From NCBI GenBank assembly GCA_031127085.1, contig JARIEY010000009.1, forward strand, positions 1 to 37,939: a DNA stretch of 37,939 nt, written 5' to 3'. Shown piece after piece: positions 26,455 to 34,950 of the stretch (within the stretch, counting starts at the first letter, position 1; every line of letters starts with the position of its first letter). Source of the DNA: Gemmatimonadota bacterium (lineage in GTDB: Bacteria > Gemmatimonadota > Gemmatimonadetes > Gemmatimonadales > Gemmatimonadaceae). Below the pieces are notes generated by a model that had not been told where the DNA came from, made no database searches, and saw only the letters and a list, made by a program, of their open reading frames with translations. The position numbers were made by a program, and so were the translations under genes.

Positions 26455-28200
26455 CTACGGGAGCCGCAGCCCCGGATCGGTCTTTCCGCTGCGTGACGCG
26501 CGCGCATCGGGGGCGCGCAGCGTGGCCACGGGGTCGCCGGGGGCGCCGGCGGCGATCGTGTTCCGAGTGGTAACCGTCCCCGTGGCGCCGTCCAGTTCGA
26601 CCACCGTCCAGAGCGTGCCGGGCAGCTGCGGCACCGAGTACGCCCCCATCTGCGTGGCGCCGCGGAAGATGCGCAGCTGCGCGCCCGACAGCATCAACGA
26701 GTTGTCGGTGGCCGAACTCGGCGTGTTGTAGTTGTGCACGTAAAAGCGGTACGTCCCCGTTCCCAACTGACTGATGGTGATGGTCTCTGGACCCGGCGCG
26801 GCGGCGGCATCGCGGTCGAGGCAGGCAAACGGAGCCACGCCACAGTTCCCGGGCTGCAGGAAGTAGACCTGCTGGCGCGTGCTGCCTGTGCCGGGGAGTG
26901 TGAGATAGAGGTCGAGATCGCGCGCCGCTGACACCCACGTCAGAACCGCACGCCACTGATTGGCATTCGCGTTCGCCGACAGCGTCAGGTCCGCGTTGGC
27001 GAGCGTTGCGCCGCCGGAGATCGCCACGGTGCGCGACGTCTGCGTATATCCGGCGCCGCGCATCACCAGCGTGTAGGTGCCGGCGGCTACGGCGGCCAGG
27101 GTGTAGCTGCCGTCTGCGGCCGTGGTCGTCGTCTGCAGAGCGAGTCCGGTGACGGCGTTCATTCCGTCGCGCAACTCCACCGCGATGCCCGTCGTGATGG
27201 CGGCATTGGTGCTCGCGTCGCGCGCGCGGCCGCTCACCCCGCCGCTGGCGGTGCTGGTGCGCACCAGCGGCACCGACTCCACCGCAAGCGGCGCCGACAG
27301 CGGCGTCGGCGCGACGAGCGTCGACACGTACCCTGTGGCGCTGACCGCGAACTGCACGTTGGTGCCGGCGGCGAGCCCGCTCAGCGTCCAGTTGCCGGTG
27401 GCGTCCGTAGTCGTGGTCGCCAGCACGGTGGCGTTGGCGTCCTGTGCGGTGACGCGCGCGCCAGCGATACCCGGCGCGCCGGCGGCCTCCACGACGCGGC
27501 CAGAGGCGGCAAAGGTGATGGCGCTATTGGGCGTTACGATGATCGTCGCGCTCCCGCTCTTTCCCTCCGACGTCGCCGTCACCGTGGTCGTGCCGGCATT
27601 CCCTGCGGTGACGAGTCCCGTGCCGCTCACCGTGGCCACCGTGGTATTTGCGGACGTCCACGTGACCGTGCGCCCCGTGAGGGCGGTGCCAGACGCGTCT
27701 TTCGGCGACGCCGTCAACTGGGCGGCCGATCCGAACGCGACACTCACTGTCGCGGGCGCGACGGTCACCGAGGCTACGGGAAGTGCGACCACGGTGATGG
27801 TTGCCGTCCCCGACTTGCCGTCGACGGTGGCGGTGATCGCGGCCGTGCCGGCGCCGACGCCGCGCACCAGCCCGGTCGCGTCGACGGTGGCGACCGTCGC
27901 GGCCGCCGTGCTCCACGTCGCCGTCTTGCCGGCGACCAGTGTGCCGGTGCTCGTTTTGGGCGCGGCGGCAAGCTGCTGGGAGGCGCCGACATTCACGGTC
28001 GCCGTGGCCGGGGTGACATCCACGATCGCGACCGTGCTTGTCGGTGACGTCGACCCGCCGTCACCGCCCCCGCACCCCTTCAGCGTGACCAGAGAGGTCA
28101 GCGCACACAACGCTATGATGCGAGAACGCACACGAAGTCCCGGAATGACGTCGCCGGCTGCGCCGGATGCCGTACAGCGGTCCAGATTGGCCACAAACAT
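26455..28200 (-). CDS. Modular surface lipoprotein: two Ig-like (Big2) repeats, carboxypeptidase-regulatory-like repeats, YfaP/DUF2135-like C-terminal domain
   Basis: Lipobox region RSRIIALCALTSLVTLKGCGGGDGG (GTG at 28131 is an alternative start); tandem VNVGASQQLAAAPKTSTGTL... and VAFGSAAQLTASPKDASGTAL...; GIAGARVTAQDANATVLATTTTDATGNWTLSGLAAG; C-terminal WRAVLTWVSAARDLDLYLTLPG...YRFYVHNYN. Confidence 0.85.
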   Translation of the reverse strand: MFVANLDRCTASGAAGDVIPGLRVRSRIIALCALTSLVTLKGCGGGDGGSTSPTSTVAIVDVTPATATVNVGASQQLAAAPKTSTGTLVAGKTATWSTAAATVATVDATGLVRGVGAGTAAITATVDGKSGTATITVVALPVASVTVAPATVSVAFGSAAQLTASPKDASGTALTGRTVTWTSANTTVATVSGTGLVTAGNAGTTTVTATSEGKSGSATIIVTPNSAITFAASGRVVEAAGAPGIAGARVTAQDANATVLATTTTDATGNWTLSGLAAGTNVQFAVSATGYVSTLVAPTPLSAPLAVESVPLVRTSTASGGVSGRARDASTNAAITTGIAVELRDGMNAVTGLALQTTTTAADGSYTLAAVAAGTYTLVMRGAGYTQTSRTVAISGGATLANADLTLSANANANQWRAVLTWVSAARDLDLYLTLPGTGSTRQQVYFLQPGNCGVAPFACLDRDAAAAPGPETITISQLGTGTYRFYVHNYNTPSSATDNSLMLSGAQLRIFRGATQMGAYSVPQLPGTLWTVVELDGATGTVTTRNTIAAGAPGDPVATLRAPDARASRSGKTDPGLRLP

Positions 28201-28339
28201 ACGGCTCCCGTCTCACGGCGGCGAGCGATCCGGAGCGGCCCTCCGTACGCCGCCTCGTCGCCGCGCCGCGGGCACCGCCTGGTCGACGGTGCCGACGACG
28301 GCGCGTAGAATGCACGGCATCTTCTGCTCGGAGTTTTCC

Positions 28340-30775
28340 ATGTGCCGTCGCGTCATTGCGGCTCGCACGCGCCGCTCGCTGGCCTGGTGCGCGATCGTTG
28401 CGGTGTGGCAGCTGCTCGCCGCCACGACGGCGCACGGACAGGTGACACTCTCGGCGGGCGCCCTCGCCCTCTCAGTCAATGCGCAGGGCGAGATCACCGC
28501 GTTGCGCAGCTCCGTGACGGGCAAGGATTACCGTTACGCCGGCATGCCGTCGCCCTTGATCACCGTGGTCCACGCGGGGGCGCGGCTGGCGCCCACCGCG
28601 ATGCAGCTCAGCACGGCGGGCGGCGTCAAGACGCTGGCGCTCCGCTATGCAGGTGGCGTGCGCGTCGGCGTGCGGGTGCGCGAGACTGCCGCATATCTCG
28701 CGCTCGAGATCGTGCGCGCCGAACCGTCCGCGAAGGTTGAGGCGGTGATCTGGGGGCCGTACGCCACCACCATCGGCCACACGGTGGGCGAAGTCGTGGG
28801 GGTCGTCCAAGACGGGGACGTCGCCCTTGGACTCCAAGTGCTCAACGCCAAGACGCTCGGCGGCGACCTGCCGAACCGCGAAGGGAGCACCTGGGCACGT
28901 GGCATCGCCGCACGGCAGCAGGCGTGGGGGAGCTTTCTGAACGCCTACGCCATCAACCGCGCGCGCGCGCGTACCGTGGACGGATGGGGCGGGGATTTCC
29001 CGAACATGCCAGTGTCGCCGATCGCTGGCGAGACGGTCGTCGGCAGCGCCATTGCGCTCTTCTTGACGCCGGCGGCTCAGGCGCTCGACGCGATGGAGCG
29101 CATCGAGGTCGCCGAGGGGCTGCCGCATCCGACGATCGACGGCGTCTGGTTCCGCAAGTCGCCACTGTTCGAACGCTCCTACATGATTTCCGATTTCGGT
29201 GAAGCCGAAGTGGACCAGATGATCGGTTACGCCACGCGATCGGGATTGTACTCGCTCTACCACGAGGGGCCGTTCAAGAACTGGGGACACTTTGTGCTCG
29301 ACAGCGCGCGCTGGCCGTCCGGGCGGCCCGGCCTCAAGGCGGCCGTGGCGAAGGCCCGCGCGGCGGGGCTGCACTTTGGTGTGCACACGCTCACCAACTT
29401 CATCAACACCAACGACCCGTACGTCACGCCCGTCCCCGACGAGCGGTTGGCGGTCACCGGCATCTCAGCCCTCGTGTCGGCGGTCGATACGCGGCAGACG
29501 GAGATCGAAGTGCGATCCCCCGAGTACTTCGCCAACGACAAGCACGACAACCTGCACACTGTGCGGATCGGCGCGGAGCTGATTCAGTATCGCGCGGTTA
29601 CGGCGACGGCGCCGTACCGATTGCTCGATTGTCAGCGCGGCGCATTCGGCACCACGCCCGCCGCACACGCGGCCAGCGCGACGGTGGGGAAGCTGCTCGA
29701 TCATCCGTACAAGGTCTTCTTTCCGAACTTCGCGATGCAGCGTGAGGTGGCGCGCAACCTCGCGGATTTCCTGAACGAGACCGGCGTGGACCACATCGAC
29801 TTCGATGGGCACGAGGGGGCGCTGGCGTCGGGGCAGGGCGACTACGCGTTGGCCGTCTTTGCCAGCGATGTCCTCTCGCAGGTGCGCCACGACCTCATCA
29901 ACGGAACGAGCATCAGCAAGACGTTCTATTGGCACATTGGCTCGTACTACAACTGGGGGGAGCCCTGGTACGGCGGCTTCGCCGAGTCGATGCAGCAGTA
30001 TCGCATCGACAATCAGGCGCTCTTCGCGCGCAACTTCATGCCGCATATGCTCGGGTGGTACCTGCTCACCGAGACGACGACGCGCGCCGAGATGGAGTGG
30101 ATGCTGGCGCGCGCGGCGGGGTACGGTGCCGGCTTTGCGATGGTTGCCCGCCCCAAGGCGTTGCGCGGCAACCCGCTCACGCCGCAGCTGCTCGACGCGA
30201 TTCGCGAGTGGGAGTCCGCGCGCACGAGTCGCGCGTTCGACAGTGCGCAGGTGGCGCGGCTCAAGGACCCCGCCCGCGAGTTTCACCTGGAGCGGGTCGC
30301 CGACGGCGCGTGGCGGCTGTACGAAATGGCGATGTCGCCCGCGTTTACGCGAACGCGGGTCGAGCGCCAGCCGGGTGAGCCCACGCACACCGAGTGGCGC
30401 TTTGACCAACCCTGGGACGAACAGCGGCTGCAGTTCCGCCTGCGTGTCTCCGGTGCGGCTGGCGTCCCCGAGACGGGCAGCGCTGCCAGCGTGGTGCGGG
30501 CTCTTCGCCTCACCGTCGACCGCTACGCGGCGCTGGAGCTCCCCGGTGAGCTCCGGCAGGGAGAAAGCCTAGTGGTGGATGGCACCGACGTCGTGCGAGT
30601 CTACGATGCGACCGGCAAACCGAAGGGACGCTTTACGCTGCGCGCGCTCCCCCCGATGCTGTCGCCCGGTGCGCATTCCTACCAGATGGAATCGGACTTT
30701 GCCGGCGATGGTCTGGCCATCGAGGTACAGTTTCGGGGGATGGGGGCCGCCGAGCCCGTGCGCGCGAGACGCTGA
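28340..30775 (+). CDS. Secreted putative glycoside hydrolase (TIM-barrel-like, family not assignable by eye)
   Basis: Frame of ORF 27122..30775. Signal MCRRVIAARTRRSLAWCAIVAVWQLLAATTAHG at ATG 28340; VDQMIGYATRSGLYSLYHEGPFKNWGHFVLD, GLHFGVHTLTNFINTNDPYVTPVPD, GVDHIDFDGHEGA, ISKTFYWHIGSYYNWGEPWYGGF. Confidence 0.75.
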   Translation: MCRRVIAARTRRSLAWCAIVAVWQLLAATTAHGQVTLSAGALALSVNAQGEITALRSSVTGKDYRYAGMPSPLITVVHAGARLAPTAMQLSTAGGVKTLALRYAGGVRVGVRVRETAAYLALEIVRAEPSAKVEAVIWGPYATTIGHTVGEVVGVVQDGDVALGLQVLNAKTLGGDLPNREGSTWARGIAARQQAWGSFLNAYAINRARARTVDGWGGDFPNMPVSPIAGETVVGSAIALFLTPAAQALDAMERIEVAEGLPHPTIDGVWFRKSPLFERSYMISDFGEAEVDQMIGYATRSGLYSLYHEGPFKNWGHFVLDSARWPSGRPGLKAAVAKARAAGLHFGVHTLTNFINTNDPYVTPVPDERLAVTGISALVSAVDTRQTEIEVRSPEYFANDKHDNLHTVRIGAELIQYRAVTATAPYRLLDCQRGAFGTTPAAHAASATVGKLLDHPYKVFFPNFAMQREVARNLADFLNETGVDHIDFDGHEGALASGQGDYALAVFASDVLSQVRHDLINGTSISKTFYWHIGSYYNWGEPWYGGFAESMQQYRIDNQALFARNFMPHMLGWYLLTETTTRAEMEWMLARAAGYGAGFAMVARPKALRGNPLTPQLLDAIREWESARTSRAFDSAQVARLKDPAREFHLERVADGAWRLYEMAMSPAFTRTRVERQPGEPTHTEWRFDQPWDEQRLQFRLRVSGAAGVPETGSAASVVRALRLTVDRYAALELPGELRQGESLVVDGTDVVRVYDATGKPKGRFTLRALPPMLSPGAHSYQMESDFAGDGLAIEVQFRGMGAAEPVRARR

Positions 30776-30790
30776 GTCGCGCTGCGGGCT

Positions 30791-30828
30791 GGCCCCCCGC
30801 ACGGGGCCGATGCGGGGAGCTGGGGGGC
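30791..30828. terminator. GC-rich region with mutually exclusive hairpin pairings upstream of pfk
   Basis: GGCCCC(30791-30796)/GGGGCC(30803-30808); CCCCGCA(30795-30801)/TGCGGGG(30811-30817); GCCCCCC(30792-30798)/GGGGGGC(30822-30828). Confidence 0.3.
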
Positions 30829-30920
30829 GGAGGTTCACCGCGCCGCCGCCGTTCTCTAAATTACGGGGACGCCGCGGGCATCGTCGCTTCGGCGTACCCT
30901 GAACTCGCAAGGAACACCCC

Positions 30921-32126
30921 ATGTCCAGCATCAATAGCGGCAAGAAGCGCATAGCGATCCTCACCGGCGGCGGCGACGTCCCGGGCCTCAACCCGGCCAT
31001 CCGGGCCGTCACCATTCGTGCGCTGCGCGAAGGGTGGGATGTCATTGGCCTGCGCCGTGGGTGGGCGGGTGTGATGGAAATCGTGCGCGACCATCTCTAC
31101 GACAACAGCAACAACTTCCAGTTCCTGTCGGAAGAGATCGTGAACCGCGCCGGCCGCACCGGCGGCACCTTCCTGCACACCTCGCGCACGCGCCCGAGCA
31201 GCGTGAAGGCCGACGACGTGCCGCAGCACCTGAAGGACAAGTACACGGCCCCGGTGAACGACCTCACCCCCGAGGTGCTCAAGAACCTCGACTGGCTGGG
31301 TGTCGACTACCTGATCCCGATCGGCGGGGACGACACGCTGAGCTACGGCATGCGGATGCATCAGGAGGGCGTGAAGGTCATCGCCATCCCGAAGACGATG
31401 GACAACGACGTGCCCGGCACGGACTACTGCATTGGCTTCAGCACCTGTGTGACGCGCACCATCGAGATGGCGCATCGGCTGCGCACCTCGGCGGGCTCGC
31501 ACGAGCGCCTGCTGGTGATGGAAGTCTTTGGGCGCTACGCGGGCTTTACGGCGATGCTGCCGACGATGGCCGGCGCGGCGACCCGCTGCGTGATTCCCGA
31601 GCACAAGTTCGACGTTGACGTGCTCACCGAGATGCTGATGTACGATCGCAACCGCAACCCGTCGAGGTACGCGGTGGCGCTCGTGTCGGAGGGCGCGGTG
31701 CCCCAGGGCGGCCAGATGGTCTGGCAGAGCGATGTGCAGGACGCGTTTGGCCACGCCAAGCTCGGCGGCATCGGCGACATCGTCTCCAACGAAGTGCAGA
31801 AGCGCACCGCGCAGTTCAATGGCGGCAAGGAAGTTCACATCATCAACCAGAAGCTCGGTTATTTGGTGCGCGGCGGCGATCCGGACGCCATGGATTCGAT
31901 CGTCCCGATGGCCTATGGCAACCTCGCGCTCGACCTCCTGCTGCAGGGCGTGCACGGCCGGCTCGTGGTGGTCAAGAACGGCTGCTACGGCAACATTCCG
32001 CTGGACGTGGTGACGAGCACCAAGAAGGTCGTGGACGTGGAGCGCTTCTACAACGTCGAGCGCTACCGGCCGTACTTCCACAGCTTCGAAATGGCGCCGC
32101 TCTTCATCATGACGAGCGAGGGGTAG
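30921..32126 (+). CDS. 6-phosphofructokinase, likely pyrophosphate-dependent
   Basis: AILTGGGDVPGLNPAIRAV, LIPIGGDDTLSYGMRM, IPKTMDNDVPGTDYCIGFSTC, VMEVFGRYAGFTAML. GGDD and PKTMDND are the residues associated with PPi rather than ATP as phosphoryl donor. Confidence 0.93.
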   Translation: MSSINSGKKRIAILTGGGDVPGLNPAIRAVTIRALREGWDVIGLRRGWAGVMEIVRDHLYDNSNNFQFLSEEIVNRAGRTGGTFLHTSRTRPSSVKADDVPQHLKDKYTAPVNDLTPEVLKNLDWLGVDYLIPIGGDDTLSYGMRMHQEGVKVIAIPKTMDNDVPGTDYCIGFSTCVTRTIEMAHRLRTSAGSHERLLVMEVFGRYAGFTAMLPTMAGAATRCVIPEHKFDVDVLTEMLMYDRNRNPSRYAVALVSEGAVPQGGQMVWQSDVQDAFGHAKLGGIGDIVSNEVQKRTAQFNGGKEVHIINQKLGYLVRGGDPDAMDSIVPMAYGNLALDLLLQGVHGRLVVVKNGCYGNIPLDVVTSTKKVVDVERFYNVERYRPYFHSFEMAPLFIMTSEG

Positions 32127-32134
32127 TCACACCG

Positions 32135-32162
32135 GCGGCGGCGCCACCTAGCGCCGCCGCCC
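32135..32162. terminator. GC-rich hairpin downstream of pfk
   Basis: GGCGGCGGCGC-CACCTA-GCGCCGCCGCC: 11-bp perfect stem, 8 nt after the stop codon, followed by CTCTC. Confidence 0.6.
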
Positions 32163-32253
32163 TCTCGCCGCAGGTCGCGGTCTTGGCGGGCCGATGGCAT
32201 CACCCGCCGGGGATGGCTCGCCGCGTGTCGTTGTGCGATTATCCAACGCCCCC

Positions 32254-34863
32254 ATGGACCGCCCCCTCACTGACGCGTTGACGCACGCCCTCGCCGACCG
32301 CTACGCGGTCGAGCGCGAGCTTGGGCGCGGTGGTATGGCCACCGTCTTCCTGGCGCGCGACCTCAAGCACGATCGTCGCGTCGCCATCAAGGTCCTTGAG
32401 CCCGAACTGGGGGCAGTGCTCGGCCACGAACGGTTCCAGGCCGAGATCAAGGTGACTGCGGCGCTGCAGCATCCCAACCTGCTTCCGCTGTTCGACAGCG
32501 GCGAGGCGGCCGGACAGCTGTTCTACGTAATGCCGTACGTGCAGGGCGAAACGCTGCGCGCGCGGCTGGAGCGAGAACGGCAACTCCCGGTGGACGAAGC
32601 GTTGCGGATCATCACGGCGATCGCCGGTGCGCTCGACTACGCCCACGGTCACGGCGTCATCCATCGCGACCTGAAGCCCGAGAACATCCTGCTGCAGGCG
32701 GGGCAGCCCGTGCTGGCGGACTTCGGCATTGCCCTGGCCGTGAGCAACGCGGGCGGGGCCCGCGTCACGCAGACGGGACTGTCGCTGGGTACGCCGCAGT
32801 ATATGTCGCCGGAGCAAGCCACCGGCGAACGGCAGCTCGATGCCCGGTCGGATCAGTATTCGCTCGCGGCGGTGGCGTACGAGCTGCTCGCGGGTGAACC
32901 GCCGCATACGGGCGGCACCGCGCAGATCATCCTCGCGCGGCTCCTCACCGAGGCGCCGCGCCCGGTGAACGCTACGCGCGCCAGTGTGCCGGCGCACATC
33001 AGCGCGGCGCTCGCGAAGGCTCTGAGCAAGGCGCCCGCCGATCGCTTCGCCACGACGAGCGCATTTGCCTTGGCGTTGGCGGCGCCGGCAGTCCGTCAGT
33101 CGGGCCCCGTGCCGCGATGGATGTTCCGCGCCCTCGTCGCGGCGGGTGTCATGGTGGCCGCTGCCGCTGGGCTCTGGTTCGCCCGCGACCGCCTCGCTGA
33201 CAAGCCACTCGACCAACGCGTGGTCCTTGTGCTGCCGACGGCGACGGGTGGCAACGCATCGCTGGCCGCGCACGCGGCGATGGTGGACGACGCGATTGCG
33301 CAACAGTTCTCGCAGCTCGCGTGGGTGCGCGTGCAATCGGCGAGGGCGGCACTGGCCACCGATGCCGACGCGGTGGCCGAGGCGCGTGCGGCGGGGGCGG
33401 CGACGGTGGCGGTGGCCGCACTGCTCGCCAACGGCGACGGAGCGCAGTTGCGGATGCGGCTCCTCGACGCGCACGCCGGCAACATACTGCGACAACTCTC
33501 CAGCGCGACGCTTGCGCGCGCGCCGTCGCCCCGCGAAGTGCAGGACGCGGTCAGCCCGTTGATCGTCGCCACTGGTTTCGCGACGAGTCCAAGCCTCGGA
33601 CCGGTCACCATGCCATCGGGCGAAATGCCGGCACTCTCGATCTTTCGCGAGTTCGAAGGTGCGCTTTCGAGCATTGGCCTCGTGCTGGGCACGACCGACT
33701 TTGAGGCGCGCGTGCTGCGTCCGCTGCAGCGCTGCGTGGAGGCCGACAGCACTTTTCTGCAGGCCAAGCTGTGGCTGGGATTCGAGTACGGATGGGGCCC
33801 CTACATCGCCCGCTCGGCCGGCGGCGCGCAGCGCTCCGACACGGTCGACCGCTGGGTGAGTGAGGCGCAGCGGCGAGGTACCGCCTACGAATCGGCCCTC
33901 GGACGCGTCGCCCAGTCGAACTATTCCGAACTCGGCGATGCGGTACTTGATCCGATCCGACAACTGCTGACGATCGACCCGAACTCGCCCCTGCAGGTTG
34001 TCTTTCCTACCCGGCTGCTCGAGTTGAACCGCCCGCAGGAAGCCTTGCGCGAGAAATACGCCACCTGGCGCAATGTGCTCGCCGCCGACACCGCCAACCC
34101 GCCGCGGCAGGCCGGGTTCTGGTCCGGTGTCGCCGAAGACTGGCACTACGTGGGACGCTACGATTCCGCGCTCGTCGCCGTAGGCCGTGCGCGGGCCATT
34201 CGTCCCACCGATGCCACCTTCCTGGGCCAGGAACTGCAGGCGCTGGCCGCGTTGGGCTGGCTCGACACGCTGCGCGTTCGGCTGCCCGAGGTGGAGTCGG
34301 CGGCGTCGAACGGCGCCCTGTTCGGTTTCGCGGGGAACACGTATCTCACCGTGGCCAGCGAGCTCGTCGCGCACGGGCATCCGGTTGAGGGCCGCGAGCT
34401 CGCGGAGCGCGCGCTGCGATGGTTCGAACAGAACGACGCGCAGGTGCGGCGATCCGTGAACATCTGGCTGCGTAAGGGCATTGTGCTCGTGATGCTGGGT
34501 CGCATCGACGACGCAGAACGCGAAATGCGCGGTGCCGCCGCGTCCGATACCGCCGATGTTCGGCCACACGGGATGCTCGGACGGATCTACGCGATGCAAG
34601 GGAAGGTGGCGTTGATGAACGCCGAACTCCGGTGGCTGGAAGCCAGGCCCGGTGAGCGACTGCAGGGCACTACGACCTACGAGCGGGCGGCGATCACGGT
34701 GAATCGCGGTCGCGAATACTGGCCCGAGGCGGTCTCTTTGCTCGACCTGTCGCTGCGCCAAGGTCAGGGCTTTGGCATCCGCCGCCGGCTACACTGGTTC
34801 GGTGACTGGCAGCCGCTTGCGGACTACCCGCCCTTCCGGCGACTGATCACGCCGGGCGGGTAG
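32254..34863 (+). CDS. Membrane Ser/Thr protein kinase with C-terminal TPR-like sensor region
   Basis: LGRGGMATVFLARDLKHDRRVAIKVL, VIHRDLKPENILL, LADFGIALA, GTPQYMSPEQATGERQLDARSDQYSLAAVAYELLAGEPP; TM MFRALVAAGVMVAAAAGLWFA; helical repeats after it. Start ATG 32254. Confidence 0.93.
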   Translation: MDRPLTDALTHALADRYAVERELGRGGMATVFLARDLKHDRRVAIKVLEPELGAVLGHERFQAEIKVTAALQHPNLLPLFDSGEAAGQLFYVMPYVQGETLRARLERERQLPVDEALRIITAIAGALDYAHGHGVIHRDLKPENILLQAGQPVLADFGIALAVSNAGGARVTQTGLSLGTPQYMSPEQATGERQLDARSDQYSLAAVAYELLAGEPPHTGGTAQIILARLLTEAPRPVNATRASVPAHISAALAKALSKAPADRFATTSAFALALAAPAVRQSGPVPRWMFRALVAAGVMVAAAAGLWFARDRLADKPLDQRVVLVLPTATGGNASLAAHAAMVDDAIAQQFSQLAWVRVQSARAALATDADAVAEARAAGAATVAVAALLANGDGAQLRMRLLDAHAGNILRQLSSATLARAPSPREVQDAVSPLIVATGFATSPSLGPVTMPSGEMPALSIFREFEGALSSIGLVLGTTDFEARVLRPLQRCVEADSTFLQAKLWLGFEYGWGPYIARSAGGAQRSDTVDRWVSEAQRRGTAYESALGRVAQSNYSELGDAVLDPIRQLLTIDPNSPLQVVFPTRLLELNRPQEALREKYATWRNVLAADTANPPRQAGFWSGVAEDWHYVGRYDSALVAVGRARAIRPTDATFLGQELQALAALGWLDTLRVRLPEVESAASNGALFGFAGNTYLTVASELVAHGHPVEGRELAERALRWFEQNDAQVRRSVNIWLRKGIVLVMLGRIDDAEREMRGAAASDTADVRPHGMLGRIYAMQGKVALMNAELRWLEARPGERLQGTTTYERAAITVNRGREYWPEAVSLLDLSLRQGQGFGIRRRLHWFGDWQPLADYPPFRRLITPGG

Positions 34864-34874
34864 CGGGCCACGGT

Positions 34875-34897
34875 CGCACCAGTGTGCGGGTATTTTT
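34875..34897 (+). terminator. Short hairpin with T-tract after the kinase gene
   Basis: CGCAC-CAGT-GTGCG followed by GGTATTTTTC; only 5 bp of stem. Confidence 0.35.
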
Positions 34898-34950
34898 CGT
34901 GATCGACGTGCGTCCTCCTCAGCCGCGATCTCCCGTCACGAGACACTGAC

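Noticed and set aside
27122-28339. N-terminal extension of the 1217-aa ORF as part of the GH-like protein
   Set aside because: Lies antisense to the modular lipoprotein; a signal peptide begins at ATG 28340.
30861-32081. 406-aa minus-strand ORF opposite the phosphofructokinase
   Set aside because: Antisense shadow with no family motif.
32239-34761. 840-aa antisense ORF opposite the Ser/Thr kinase
   Set aside because: Arg/His/Gly-rich shadow translation typical of high-GC antisense frames; the plus-strand kinase has clear catalytic motifs.
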